Below are positions 26,071 to 39,000 of a DNA stretch of 64,000 nt, one piece after another. The translations under genes were made by a program, and so were the position numbers. Each line of letters begins with the position of its first letter. Position 1 is the stretch's first letter. The stretch spans positions 12,291,001 to 12,355,000 of the forward strand of contig CM041089.1 in assembly GCA_023079485.1 (NCBI GenBank), in the 5' to 3' direction. Origin of the DNA: Archilochus colubris (Eukaryota; Chordata; Aves; Apodiformes; Trochilidae). The notes under the pieces were generated by a model that saw only the letters and a list, made by a program, of their open reading frames with translations, was not told the origin of the DNA and did not search any database.

Positions 26071-29000
26071 TGAGAGCCAGGATATAACTTCCTCCTTGTC
26101 TGCTCAAGTCTTGAAGTGTTTCATTGGATTTGATTGGGTACAGATAGTTTCATAAATTTTATTTTCACTGTATTTCCACACATGCAGAGATAATGGCTTT
26201 ACAGCAATTTAAACTAATTTTTAAAGGCTGTAACTTAGAAATCATAGCCCTAAATTATGGTCAGTTTAGAAATGAAAAACTTGGAAATCTTGCCTTGTTA
26301 CTGTATTTAAGATGTGTTTTATACTGCATTTCAGTCCAGAGTAAATTAGCAGTAGAAGAAGAACTGGAAAGAAAAATGCATTAGAGTTTGTAGCAAAGTG
26401 GCAAAGCCCAGCTTAAAGCCATGAAAGACACAAATATTAGCAAAAAAGGACCTTGTCACCTGCATCACATGCTCCCAACACCATGGCACAGCCCCATCTC
26501 CTGTTCCATCTGTAAGACACACGTGCAGAGGAGATGGGTGATTTGCTGTAATTTACTCATGAAGCCAAGAAATAATGTTCCCTTTCTGGAGATACAGGCA
26601 AGCCCAGTGGTGGGGGATGTGCTTGGCTTTCCTCAAGCCACAGCCTCCTCTCCTGTTGGTACATGGTTTCCCAATACCAGCCTTGACTTGTCCTCCAGCT
26701 GGCAAGTTGCCCCATCACCTCTTCCCAGGTCACGGGCACACATCCAAACAAAGGGAGATTCCCCAGCCTCACCCTCTGGTTGCCTCCATTTTTCTTGGGA
26801 GACTTCTCCCCAACATTTCCAGTGCTATCCCAGGAGGATTGTCCCTCATGGGGTACTCATTTTGATCAGAGCCAGCACAGGGACTCCACTGAGCTGCAGT
26901 ATTCAGTAATGGGCAAGGGAATGTTTGGAAAGAACTCATATGAAGTGTACTTGTAGAAAAAGTGTAAAGGAACAAAGCATTAATGGTGAGAAGCCTGCAG
27001 CCCTTCTAGATAAATGAGGTTATTCATTTGCAGGGACTCCAGGACACTGTAAATTCCAGGGTTATGGATGAGTAACTGAAATAGGAATCTGACCCCTTAT
27101 GCCTAGAAAATTTCTTAATTCTTATCAGGATGGAAATACTACAAAGCAGTATTTTAAAGTAATGCTGCCTGGGCTGGGAAATTGACTTTCACATAGTAAG
27201 AAACGGTAATTTTTAGGTTATGAAGCAAACAATCTTCCTGCACAAGTGTATATCTTATATTCAGGAAAGCAAGGTTCCTGGGGAAGATGACAAGTGTAAT
27301 TAAAACCTGTCTCATCATGCATGCACACAGGGGAGGGCAAGCTGTGATTATAATGGTAACTGCTCCTAGCAGGTGTTTTTCTTCTAATATGAGGTATTAA
27401 ATAAAACTTCCTGTTTATTAACCCAAATACTCTCCTATATGCTTCTAATAGTGCCTCTGTGATGTGTTGCAAACGAGGCAGAAACTTTTGTCTTCAGAAG
27501 CACAAAAGTACTCACCTCAGCTGAGACTGCCAGGCACCTGGAACACTGATGCTGCTGAGTGTGCCTTTGCACTTTGTAGCTCTGGAGGTTGTTAAGTTTC
27601 CTGTGCTGAAGATCTCAGGCTCTTTTTGGTTTGGTGGGGATCCTCCACAACTGATGGGGGTGAGGAGGAAACTGCCAGAAGCTCTGTCATCTGCAGGCTG
27701 CAACTGTGAGAGGATGAATGTGATCAACTACAGTTTTAATAAAAAAGAGTCAGAGGAGTTGAGAGGAAGAGCTGGAGCTGGGCACTGGGTTTGGATAGGC
27801 TGAGCCTGATGTGTCCCTTCAGAAGTGCTGGGTCTGAGAGGGGGGGAGCTTGGCTCCACTCTTCCCCCTATGATACTTGATATTTCCCAGGCACCTCCAG
27901 TGCTGTGAGACTACGTGGGCTTTTATGACTTTTATTTCAAGTTCACTTGTTACTTGCTGCCAGAATTCTCCCAAGGAATGTAGACAAGAAGTGGTAAATG
28001 GTGATTAATTTAGACAACCTAAGTAGAGAAGTCATGACGAGCTCCCCGTGTAATACAAGAAAGCTAATGGCTTGCTGATGTCCTTTTGTGAGTGAATTGT
28101 GTAGCCTGGCTGTTTAATGGAGTGTTTAAAAATTGTGTTGGCAATAGCCTATGAATAATGTATAGAGAAATAATGAAATACCTTACTGCTAACACACTGC
28201 TGATATGCTGGGAAAATTTTCATCACACATGAGAACAATTTTGAAAGCCTTATCTTCTTGGGATGCCCTTTATTGTTTTGCTGCTTCAGAGGTTGCATTC
28301 CCTTTTTAGATACTGCATGTGAAGTTGCCCTCCACTGCCTCTGCCTCTGTCTTACAGCTTCACCTGACTCCTTCTGCTTGTGTCTATAAAAGCTCCTGAA
28401 TTTTGATAAGTTTAGGCTTTATTACTGAGCACTGTAAGCCTGGAGGTCCTTGTTGTGGAGTCTTCAGCAATTCTCACTATCAGCACCAAAGCACATTGCA
28501 TCAAAGGAAGACAGGTGCTGATTTTGTCGTGGCAAAGTCCCATGGTTCAGGAGGCAGAAATAGGGCCAAGTGGTTTGGAAAATAAGACTACTGGGGTTTT
28601 TTTTGCAGATTTTTGGAGTGTGGGCTCCTTCCTTGAGATAAGTAACTCCAAAGTGTCATCCATGGATGGTCAGGTTTTGATGGACCTCACAGCCTGAACC
28701 CAGCTCCAGTGCCTCTAAATTCCCCATGTCCTCCTCCAGTGCATGAGGAGGACATTTTATTGCCTCAGCAATTAAGTCTTGCTTGACAGAAATGAGAAGG
28801 TTGAGAGCATTCCCTTTCATTGCAGAGGAGTTCTGGAGGTTGCATTGCCTTTGCTGTCCTAAAGAAGCCCATAAAGAAGGACATAGCTCAGACAGTCAGA
28901 TGGGGCAGTCACAGTCTTTTCCTTTGCTCCTTGCAGCTTTTGTTCTCATGTGAGGTTTTTTCCCCACCACTAAAATGCAGAAGTATCACAGGAGGGCAAG

Positions 29001-29833
29001 TGAACACAATCTGTATCTTAGCACTGTCCAAAGTGGTCTCATCTAAGTGCATGTGAAGAGCAGACCCAGCTTGTGGAGCCTGTAGCTCTGCCCCTGCCTC
29101 TGCTGTGGCTCTGTCACGGGCAGCCCAGTGCTTACCTGCATGTTTGTGTCTGAATTTACACAACAGAGCCCTGAGTCAAAGCACTGCATTAGTAGTGTCA
29201 TGCTAGAACAAAGCAACACCTGATGGATGTTGATATTAGTCAGCAGAGGAAGTGACTTTCCCACCTGGGAGGTTGATGTTATAGGTTTGGAAGTCATGTG
29301 GTGATGCCAACAGCAAGCTCCAGGCATGAGGCTTAGAGGGCAGGAGAGAAAAGGGCTTAGAAGAGAAGTTGTATCCTCAGGGTCATCTGCAACTGACTAA
29401 GCAGACAATCTACCAAAACGGGAGGAAGAGCTGCACTTCATTGGCTTGTTTGCTGCTAGGGAACTGCAGTATTTTCACAGCTACAGGAGAGGAGGTGTAT
29501 AGAAGGCATTAGTTTAAGCATGAGATAGGTGGCAAGAACCACCAAAGAAGTTTGACTGATGGCCTAAGTGTTTTCAGTAGAACAAATAAAAAACACCACC
29601 CTAACTCTGTCCTGCCAGCACAGAGGTGTTTTCAGCAGAGAGGGTCACAAAGGTGTAAACAGAGGAACATGGCCAAGTTGTACAAGCTTTTCTCAGGGTA
29701 TGCTGCTAGCTGACAGTATACATGAAAGAGCAGCTTTCATCAGGAAGGAGACAGTTCTGTTATCCAGTTTACTCCACTGATTCTGCCGCTGATTCTATTA
29801 ATTTCTCTTCTTTCAAATGTTTGTTTCTTTTAG

Positions 29834-30098
29834 GTGAAGAGTGAAGGCCCCAAACTGGTGCCCTTCTTCAAAGCCACATGTGTCTATTTTGTCCTCTGGC
29901 TGCCAACTTCCAGCCCCTCCTGGTTCAGTGCCCTCATCAAATGTCTGCCCATCTTCTGCCTCTGGGTTTTCCTTCTGGCTCACGGAATTAACTTCTTGGT
30001 GTCACACCGGAGCGCCAGCCGCATCCTAGCAGGACTCATCTTCTCAGCAGTGGGAGATGCCTTTCTCATCTGGCAGGAGCAGGGATACTTCATTCATG
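29834..30098 (+). CDS. TMEM86A: TMEM86A coding exon 2
   Basis: This exon gives residues 8-95 and the first base of codon 96. The acceptor is TTTCTTTTAG and the donor is CATG|GTGAGT. The exon carries the first hydrophobic segments (about residues 17-30, 38-55 and 70-88) and the family motif SAVGDAFLIW (78-87). Its aspartate (D82) is one of the conserved acidic residues proposed to act in catalysis in YhhN-family lysoplasmalogenases. The known family role is hydrolysis of the vinyl-ether bond of lysoplasmalogens, an endoplasmic-reticulum membrane activity; for this protein it is inferred from similarity. The frame is uninterrupted and phase 1 continues exactly into exon 3. Confidence 0.97.
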
Positions 30099-33000
30099 GT
30101 GAGTGCAGTGTCAATCCCTAAGTGCAGCATCCAGCTCTTACCCTCTTCCTTTAGTAATGAGTTGTGAGGCCATGGGGTTTGTTTACTCCTGTACATCTTG
30201 CCCAGGAAGTGGGAAGCACTCATCACTTGACTAAAATCCAGTGTGGTTACAGGAGTCACACCGTGGATGAGAGATGTCTCTAGAGCTTCCCTTGAGGTCA
30301 GAGAGGAAATTGGGGCAGGTTTGGTTCTCTGGCACATGCTCACAGCATCTCAGCTGGCTGGAGCTGGGAAGGTGGTGTGGGCAGAATCCCTGGGATGTCA
30401 TGGCACTTGACAGCTCCCCTGAAGCAGCAGGAAGCATCTACCTCCTATGTCTGCAGGGAGATCTGTGGGTCTTCTCCACAAGGATCAGAAATAGGACACA
30501 TAGTACAAAGGTCCTCAGTGGGGAACAAGTGGCGAGAACACTCTTAAGTTTTGACAGACAAGCCCATAGCCTAGGGGAGATCTTTGAGTGGATGCTAGAA
30601 GCCAAAGCATCAGAAATCTTGCATATTCATCAGTATGAATCATGCAGTCCTGTTGTACAAGACATGTCTGTTTTGCAAGACATGTAAATGATGGGGCAGA
30701 GAGATCCACATCTCTTAGAGCAAAACAAGCTTGGTTTATTTTGCTGGTTTGCAGACTAGAACATAATGACTTGGATTAATCATTTAAAGCCACATTGAAC
30801 CTGCCTGCAGCAACATTCTCCTTGGCTTGGACTGTCACAAGAAGTCAGCAGCAATTGAGTCCCTTGCTAAATCAACTGGTGGGGTTTCTGAAATTAATTT
30901 AACCAGCACAGGGATCTCACGTAACACCCACCATTAACTGGCTGCTGTGACTGTCCCACTGGAGAATGTGGTGAGACAAGGGAACTTTTCTGACTTGTGC
31001 AGAAGTCAGCTCTAAAGTCAAAGGCTTATCTTCACCCCCTCTCATGAGGTCAGTATTTAGTTTTATTTTGAGATTCCCACAAGTTCTTTCTTCATGAGAG
31101 GGAAGTGTATGAAATGCCAGATATGAAAGGCCAAGTGCTCTCAATCTGATTTTAATCCTGCTTCCCAAGGGTTTATCCCAGTAGCACTAGAAGTTCATGT
31201 AAAAGTTTTTACTGACTTTGGTGGGGTTTAGGTTAAGTCCTGAGGATTGGCTCTGTCTGGCAAAACTCAGGGCATGTTGCTGAGGAGTTTCAGTCTTCTC
31301 TTGGGGTGCCATCCCCTCTGTGCTGAGTGTTGGCATTGTCACTGAAGGGCAGAGGAGGTGGCACCCCCAGGCAGCTCCTCAGTGCAGCCTGGCTGCTCAT
31401 GCTTCTGTTTTGCCTCCTTGAGCTGCTCCTTGAGCTGTGGATTGGAAAACATTCAAGGCCTGATTCTCACCATGACCGTTTTTGTACTTGAACTGTGCTG
31501 AGCTTCTCCTTTCCCACATAGCTGGGATATCTGTGAGTCCCCTCTCCAATTTAGCTCTAGAGGAAGGTCAACCAGTCACAGCCATTCACTGTCTGGTTAA
31601 TATGTTTTAATCTGCAAATAATTTGAGTTTTTGAGCCTCGTTTCACAACTTAGAAGTGTTGCTTTGTGGGTTTAGACATATTTTTAAAGGAGAAGAAAGG
31701 CTCTCTTGGAGCATTTTGAGAATCTCAGCCTTCTCCTGACTGTCTCCTGGCTGTCTCAGTCCATGCTCACTGGAGCTACTGTCTTCCATAGTGGAGTGTT
31801 AACATTGGTGTTTCAACAGAAGAAAGTGCACCACCCCACTTCATCCTTCACCTCTCCTGCAAAACATATTTTCTCCTATTTTAAAACTCAGTGGGCTGCT
31901 GTTGTGGACAACTGACAACAACTCAACTTTTGACTTCATCTTTTGTGGGAATTTGAAATTTCAGGGGAATAAGAGGAAATATTAGATAAAAATGTACCTT
32001 CTGTTCTACAGCTGGGAAAAAGGTTGGAATTTGTACTGATTTGAATAGCTTTTGAGACAATGAGTTCATAAAAGAACATTTGTTCTTTACTTTATAGGGA
32101 AGTGAGAGCCTGGGAACCTACTCCTGGCATACTTGACTGTCTTTCATTTTTACTGTTTCAGTCCACCAATAACATGCTATTTTCTGACTAATATCTTACT
32201 GAATGTAGGAGATACTTCACAGTGTTATCATCCACCTCCTTGGATAGTAGGCACATAGAAACAATATGCATTTGGTGAAGAAGACAGGGACTAGCAAAAA
32301 GGAGAGAAAACTCAAGAGGCAGGAGGGGGACAGAAGCAGACAGAGAAGGGCTGATCTACCTGATGTGGTTGGGAGACCCAAGCCAAAGGCTGAGAAATGC
32401 AAGAGAAATCCACCCCTCCTCCCTGTGAAGCATCACAGGTTTCCCCATTTCCTGGCTTGATCTGTGGGTGTTGAATGAGCAAACCTGGGACTTGACTTGC
32501 TTGTTTGTGACCACAAAACTCCTCCTGCCTTCCTGGATTTGTGCTCGGCTGCTGCATCCTGTCCTCCTCATCCTCTTTGCTAATAGCTGCCTGCATGAGG
32601 TACAACACACTCTTCAGTTCCCCATCCTAGAAACCTCCACATAATGCCACTGAAGGAAAAAACACTTCTCATTGCTAGGGTGAAGTAACCTTCTTCTCCT
32701 TACCATTCCCAGGATTCTAACCTTCCCTGCTCTGTAACTCTACAAAAAGCTCTTGTCCTAAATCCTTCCTCCATTTCCTTAGTGCTGTGCCCATCGTGTA
32801 ACAGCTCTGTGAACATCAACTTCTTGTTGCCCTCCTTCACACTCATTTTCCTTCCCTTTCACACTATTTTCTCTAGCCTCACCTTGCAGACTTGTTCCCC
32901 ACCAGCCCCCTCCCTCCTGCAGCTTCCCCTCTCATCGCACCACAACCAGTCTATCAGTGAATGTCCCATCAGTTCCTCCCCAAAGGGAGGGAAACATTTC

Positions 33001-34129
33001 CCCTAAACTGAACTGCTTCAACACAAGAAGTTGAACCTCCTGCTGGAGAACTCATCTTCCCAGATCCTTCACTCCATTTCATGCTTTAGAGTTGCATGAA
33101 AACTCCCAGTTACTCCAATAATCCTGCCAGGATAAAGTGGGACAACCTGCAGCTGCACCCATGTGTGAGCCTGGGAACCAGAGGAGCAGAGGAGCTGGAT
33201 TTGGTTTGGGGCCCATTTTCTACAGTGGGCACAACAACAACTTGTACTCAGCAGCTGTACCAACACATTGTGACATTGTTTTGTCAAGTGGATTTGCTGC
33301 AAGTGAACACCAGATGGGCAGTAGCTTCAAACACCCACATCTGGCATTTCTCAGGGGTGTTGCACTTCAAAGGGAAGCTGGCATTTTATTTCCACTGAAT
33401 GATTCCAGCTAAGGTTCATGTGAATCTTGCAAATAGCCATAAAATTGTTGGCAGATCACATTGGTGCAGTCCCTGAAATGTGCCAGCTGCTTCTTTCCAG
33501 CTTAGGTTTCTCCTAGCTATGGGCAGAGATGGAGAAGAATCCAGATTTAGTCCTTGAGTGCCTTTGGGCTTGTGGCTAAATACGGTCAAGCTTTGTGTCT
33601 TGGTTTGGAGGGACTGGTATATCTTTTTTTTTTTACATTTTGTTCCCACACTCCCCATGATTCCAGGCTTCCTGTTCCATACATGACCTATGAGCAAACC
33701 CCTCTGGATAGCTAGAGGGGATGATCTCTGGTCTGCCTTGCCCCCCAACCTTTTGTCCAAAGCAGAGGAGGAATCACCACCTGACAAATAAGCTTTGTTC
33801 CTTCTGCAGCAGCTTAGTTCACCTGCAGCAGCTTAGTTCACCTGTCCTCTCAGCAAAAAAACTTCTATCCCAACAGATTTGTACCTCTGTGCTTGGTTTC
33901 TTCTTTTGGTGCTAAGGCTGATCTCCAGTGCACAGATTTTTACATTAAAATGGTTCCAAGAGGTCAGTATGGTTCCCACTGAAAGCGTTAAGGTTTCTAA
34001 CCCCGTGAGGACAGCTGGGCCTGTGCTCGTTGCAGGATATTTAAAACCCAATATAGCCACGTGTTTTATTCTGCTGCCAGCTGCCAGTCACTGATGAAAA
34101 GTCACGCTTTTGTTGATGCCTCTTTGCAG
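30099..34129 (+). other. TMEM86A: TMEM86A intron 2 (4.0 kb)
   Basis: The intron runs from donor GTGAGT at 30,099 to acceptor CTCTTTGCAG ending at 34,129. I see no coding motif inside. A perfect 19-base unit is repeated in tandem at 33,804-33,844. The remainder is ordinary unique-looking sequence. Confidence 0.85.
33804..33844. repeat. Perfect 19-base tandem duplication
   Basis: CTGCAGCAGCTTAGTTCAC occurs twice back to back (33,804-33,822 and 33,823-33,841), followed by CTG of a third copy. There is no mismatch, so the duplication is recent. It lies 286 bases before exon 3 of TMEM86A. Confidence 0.95.
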
Positions 34130-34557
34130 GTTTGCTGATGTTTGCCATCACACACATCCTCTACTCCTCAGCCTTTGGGATGAAGCCTTTGGACCTGAGA
34201 GCCGGTTTGCTGATGGGCCTCATTTGCAGTTCCTGCTACGCCTTCCTCTACTCCTACCTCTCGGGCCCATTCACCTACCTGGTTGCTGTCTACATCGCCT
34301 TGATTGGCTTCATGGGCTGGCGAGCAGTTGCTGGCATGCAGCTCTGCAATGACCTCTGGACATGGACCAAGCTCTCAGCCTGCATTGGTGCCATGCTCTT
34401 CATGGTGTCGGATCTGACCATCGCGCTTAACAAGTTCTGCTTCCCCGTGCCCTACTCCCGCTTCATCATCATGGCCACTTACTATGCAGCCCAAATGCTC
34501 ATTGCACTGTCAGCTGTAGAGACCAGAGATGAAGAGGACTTCAGAAAGAGGAGTTAG
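34130..34557 (+). CDS. TMEM86A: TMEM86A coding exon 3 with stop
   Basis: This exon gives the rest of codon 96 to residue 237 and the TAG stop at 34,555-34,557. The acceptor is TCTTTGCAG. The total coding length is 714 bases in three exons, 237 residues, close to the mammalian protein (240). Hydrophobic segments fall near residues 97-112, 118-139, 141-161, 175-193 and 206-223, consistent with a YhhN-family multipass fold of about eight helices. Motifs seen are YVAL-like VYIALIGFMGWRA (149-161) and SDLTIALNKFCFPVPYSR (189-206), the strongest signature of the family, with D190 a proposed active-site acid. The C-terminal tail (ETRDEEDFRKRS) is charged and probably cytosolic. No break or missing key residue is seen. 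Confidence 0.97.
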
Positions 34558-36650
34558 GTGGAGTGCCAATAGTCTGTGAACGACATGGGTTATATCTCAG
34601 GTGCTGTAGCTGCATTCACCCCTGAGAAAGATTTCCGTTTCTCTAAGCACGTTGGTGATGTTGATTTTGCTTCCTTGAAGCGTTACCTTTGGGGCTTTTT
34701 TTTCAGTGGCTTTCTCTGAATATGGCTTACTTCAGTGTGGAGTCTACATCAGAATGCTTAGACTGTCCCTGCAGTAGTTAAATCATTCAACTTTTCCTCC
34801 TTGGAAGTGCTGTACTACTGCATTTCACTTGCTAGTCTTGAAACTGATGTTAAATGTGTGGGAAGAGGAGGGCTGATGGAAAGGAGGTTTGGCTTTGCAC
34901 TGTGCTGGAAGATTTGCTTTCAGAGGTGGGCAGACAGGCACAGATCTCTGCTAAAGTCATAGGTAAAAATTAATTTAACTGGTGTTTGCCTCTTTTTATA
35001 CATTACAAATTCAGTATGCAGACTGGAGCTATTGCCTCTGCTGAAAGGAAACCTGGAGGTAAAAACTGCATATCCAGAGGAGGGCTGAGCTTTGGAGTCA
35101 AGAGCAGCATGTGGGGCAGCCCGCAGCAGAACCAGAATGAAAGCAAACCACCAAGCAGAAGGTGCAGAGCAAGGGGTGTGCTGACATGCAGTGCTGTGTG
35201 CTTTGATCACAGCTGATCACTGCTGCAGGGCAGGTCAGTAGGTGCCTGTCAGTTTGCCATGTGGCAGAGCCAAGAGTTTTGGGGAATTCCAGATCAATCT
35301 AGGCAGTCAGGCCACTGCTTTCTCCCCTGCCATATGTGTGCAGTTATGTGGTGTCTGCAGCCACCAGTGACAGCTGAGCTGTAACTGGCACAGGAAGAGC
35401 TTTGATTTTTACAGCAGGACTTTGAGTCCTTAGTGTAGCAGACAGAAATCTAAACTTCATGCCTTTCATCCACAATATCCTAACTAACACTGCTGTTTGC
35501 AGGATATCTCTGGAATCTTCATGTGAGCTTTGTCAATTTTTGCTGTGTTTTGCCAGGTGCTGGTAAATGATCAGCTTTGCACCACTTGTTATCTGGAAAG
35601 CCTCTTTTCAGCAGAGCTTCCTGAAAAGCACTGTCCTGCCTGAAGTGCCTGCCACTTTCTTCTTGAACTCACATGGAGGCAGCAAGAATGTAAGAGCCAT
35701 GAGCCATCAGGGCTGGGAAAGCCTTTTTAGTTCATCCGTATTATTTGGTTGATTTGTCCCCTATCTGCTGAAACTAGGTTACTTCTGACTTCAGACTCTC
35801 TTAAGAAGATACAGGAAGAAGATACCCTGATTTTTAATGATATGTATATTTTTTCCCCTCATATTTAGGATACCTATCAGCAAGATCTCTCTCTGTTTGA
35901 AACTATCTTGAATGTGCTTTTCCCCTCTGTCCATCCTAAGGCTGCTTCCATAGGCTGAGATGCTCTCCCAGTGGCTTGTTTTAAGACAGGAGTGCACTCA
36001 GGTGTGCAGAGGAAGCAAGCTGAGGGTTTCTGCCCCTCTTCAAACCTGCAGCCAAACAGAGACAACCCAACAGACTGCATGACACAACTCCGTGCGTGCC
36101 ACAACAGCCTCCTGCATGCACTCGTGGGCAGAGCCAACAGGAGGGACAGATCTCCAGATCAGCCTCCAGGACTGAGAATCTCCAAGATCTCCATACCTGG
36201 CATGCCCAGACCATTCCAAGCAAAAGCCTGGCGCAGAGCTCCTTGCACAGTCAGCAGAGCAGGAATTCCTCTTTGCAAGAGCATGGCAGGGTCAGGGGGC
36301 AGCTGAGGAAACCTACCAACCCCAGGAGCCTTTCTCTTGGTGTTGAGATGTGCTGCAAGGGTCTCCTGCTCAGCTGGTGGGACTGGGTGTGCAATGGGCA
36401 TTGCTGCCCTGTGATGTCTGCATTAGTGCAAATGCAGCCACTATTACAGAAATGTAACCATCCTGACCCTGTGGAGGCATCTGCTGCTTTTCAGAGAGAG
36501 CTCAGAAAGGTCAGCTGCATTATTGAGAGGGAAAGCACTACACAGCCCTGTGTCATCTCTTCCCTTTAATCCTGTTCTGTAATATTGTCAGCATTCATTC
36601 ACTGGCTCACTGGAGCCTGCCTGGAATAAACTGCTAAGGGAATTCAGAGC
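34558..36650 (+). other. TMEM86A: Probable TMEM86A 3' untranslated region
   Basis: From the stop codon to the first convincing plus-strand AATAAA (36,625-36,630) is about 2.07 kb, a plausible 3' UTR length. No other exon is seen here, and short frames on both strands lack motifs. The true end needs transcript data. Confidence 0.5.
36625..36630 (+). terminator. TMEM86A: Candidate polyadenylation signal of TMEM86A
   Basis: This is a canonical AATAAA in GCCTGGAATAAACTGC, the first I find on the plus strand after the stop codon. Cleavage would fall some 15-25 bases later. Longer isoforms could use further AATAAA sites near 40,247 or 40,450. Confidence 0.4.
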
Positions 36651-38763
36651 CAGAAAACATCTTCATTCATCAGCATTGCTTATCTCCTGGCCACAGCCTG
36701 AACCCTGCAGTGTAGCTCTCTGTGGATGTCACCTGCTGTTACTCATCTTGACTCTTTGCAGATGTCTTCCTGCAACAGACTACTAAGCTAAGAAGAAATC
36801 TGAGCATTTGGGATGAATCCATCACTATTCTCCCAGCACATGAGCAAAGTGCACATTTCAGTCTGATTGACAGCTCCTTGTCATGCATCAGCCCAGCATA
36901 CTCAATCCATAGCAGTTCTTCAGAGGAGCTTTCTGCACCCTGAGCTTCCCATTCCTTTGAGAAAAATGTGAGTGATAAAGTAACCTTTAAAAGTTTGAAT
37001 TTTGATTCTCTCTCTCTTGCTCTCTAGAAATTAATAGCCTTCAATTTCCTGAAGAGGCTGAGCTGCTTTTCTACATGCTTTTTCATCTTGTCTTGTTTTG
37101 TTACCCTGCTCACCATCAGCCACTGGATATTTGCAGAAGAAGATCTTCTAAATGTTGTTAGGAGGCCTGCCCTTTCCTCTCCACTGGCCATCAGAGGTGC
37201 AGGTTCTGGTGGCTGAGGTCTCTGTGTGGCTTGAGCAGCCCAAGTGGGCTGTTGTCCCCTTGCTGTCCCCTCACCTGGAGGGGGCTGTCTGGGACACATC
37301 CTGAGCCCTGCTGGCTCTGTCCCAGGGCTGCAATGGCTGCAGCCTTTCCAGGAGCACAGGGCAGAGCCCTCAACACACAAAGTCAAGAAGAGTCCTGGAT
37401 GCCTCAGAGGTTCACCAGTGAGGGCTCTCAGCCTTCAAAATCTGTCTCCTGTGCTGCATTCCTCCTTTCAATTCATATTGCAGGAATGAGACCATTTTTC
37501 TAGAGGCTTTTTCCCACTGGGAAGAGACCAGCTGCTGTGGACACTGCTTTGACACAATTCTGAGTTTCATAAACCCTGAGAAACACTAAGCAGCTGCTGA
37601 CAGCCTGCTAAACACCTCGGATTAAAACTGTTCTCTCAACCCCAGTGAGGGCAATCTTCACTCTGACAAGGAACAAAGAAGAAGTGGGAATGATGTGACC
37701 TGTCTGCAGCACTGCCTTTCTAGACTTTATGGTTATCTCTTTGCATGGTAAAACCGGGAGGTTTGATCCATTCTTCTCCTGCTCAGGGGTGCAGTATTTG
37801 AGCAGCACCCAATCTTTGGCCCAGAACATGACAGAGGGAATGCAGCACCCTAGCTGGGTAGTTTGCCTGGCCCCACAGCTCTCAGCTCCTTTCCTTGCAA
37901 AGTACAGAGGCTTTCTTTGTGAACTGCAGTGTTCAGACACCTCTCTGCAATTCCCATCCGTGGTCACTTGAGATACACACAGGGTCCAACTACTTTTGTT
38001 CTCTTTCCTCTCTGTAGTTACCACCATCTTGGACATATAAAAGATGTAGCACATGTATTTCCACCTTGTATCTCTTTCCATAGACAGATCCTCCCCACAC
38101 AGGACTCCTAATGAAGCCAAAGAAGCAATGCTAGTTTCACCTGGTTTTTAAATGTTAGTAATGCTTCTGGGCTGTGCCAGTCACACAGATGTCAGCAGGG
38201 TGAAGCTGGTGTAGAAATGGCAGGTTGAGAAGTACAAAGCCAGAGGATTTTAATTGCTTTACTCCTACTCTACCATGACAATTGTATGAATGCTTAATAT
38301 CTGACTTCTTAGTCCTCCATAATGAGGCAACTGTAAGACTAATTGTTTTAAGAATTACTCTAACATGGCTTCTAAGTAGGTTGCTGAAGGTTTCATGCTG
38401 TAATCAGTGGAGGCAATTGATATAATTTTATACTAATATATAAATTTCCAGGACAAACTTTGTAGAATTTTGTAGGGGCTCTTCTAAGTTTTCCAGTCCT
38501 GTAGTTTGACACTAACACCTTGAAGTTTTCAGCTTGCTGTCATGGTAATTCTGGGAGCTCTTCTGGAAGCAGCAGATCAAAGCAAACAGCAACTCTGAAG
38601 CTCAGTGGCAGTGCCTCTGTCTCCTTGCTTGGTTTCTGGATCCAGCAGGGCCTCTCTTAAGCAGAGGCAGCAAAACTCCATTCTTGGGAGAGGGTGGGAA
38701 GTTGCTGACTCCGTATGAAGAAGTCCTCTTGGGTACTTCTGCCTTTCATGGATGCTTGCTCCT
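36651..38763. other. Intergenic, no gene recognised
   Basis: A 170-codon minus frame (37,608-38,120) is the longest open frame in this stretch. It has no recognisable domain, no hydrophobic pattern and no matching splice context, so I do not call it. If the neighbouring IGSF22 relic once extended this far left, no exon of it is visible here. Confidence 0.4.
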
Positions 38764-39000
38764 TTTGTGGCCTTGGGTAAGTCACTTAAATTTTCTTGGG
38801 CCAGGTCCTCATCTGGTGTAAAAAAGTGTCCAGTGTATGAGAGCCACAGCTTTGCCAAGTTACAACAGCAGGGACCAGGCTCTCACCCCATTTCTATCTA
38901 GGGTGGGGATCTTGGCACTTACCTACCTCACAAGGATGCTGTGAGGATTAATTCTCAAACAGCACTTTCAGGATGTAAAGTGCTATTTAAGTCCCAAGTA
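38764..39000 (+). mobile_element. MIR-like ancient SINE relic
   Basis: The sequence GGCCTTGGGTAAGTCACTTAA, near the start, matches the MIR core. After an interruption of about 90 bases, CTACCTCACAAGGATGCTGT, GAGGATTAA and GTAAAGTGCTATTTAAG follow, matching the MIR 3' half in order and orientation. MIRs are tRNA-derived SINEs shared across amniotes, so this is an old fossil. Confidence 0.75.

Larger units (their letters stand above)
14277..29833 (+). other. TMEM86A: TMEM86A intron 1 (15.6 kb)
   Basis: This long first intron runs from donor GTGAGT at 14,277 to acceptor TTTCTTTTAG ending at 29,833. Its first 400 bases belong to the CpG island, with a degenerate tandem ACCGGGCGGTATCC repeat (14,361-14,420). 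It contains a minus-strand CR1 internal fragment (about 23.93-25.01 kb), a plus-strand CR1 tail (25.08-25.32 kb) and a short minus CR1 tail (26.01 kb). The longest open frame, 162 codons at 26,421-26,909, has no recognised motif and low-complexity Ser/Pro content. I see no nested gene. Confidence 0.85.

Noticed and set aside
26421..26909. 162-codon plus frame inside TMEM86A intron 1
   Set aside because: No domain or splice support; Ser/Pro-rich composition typical of chance frames.
37608..38120. 170-codon minus frame downstream of TMEM86A
   Set aside because: It lies on the IGSF22 strand, but no Ig, FN3 or other motif could be read and there is no convincing acceptor or donor.
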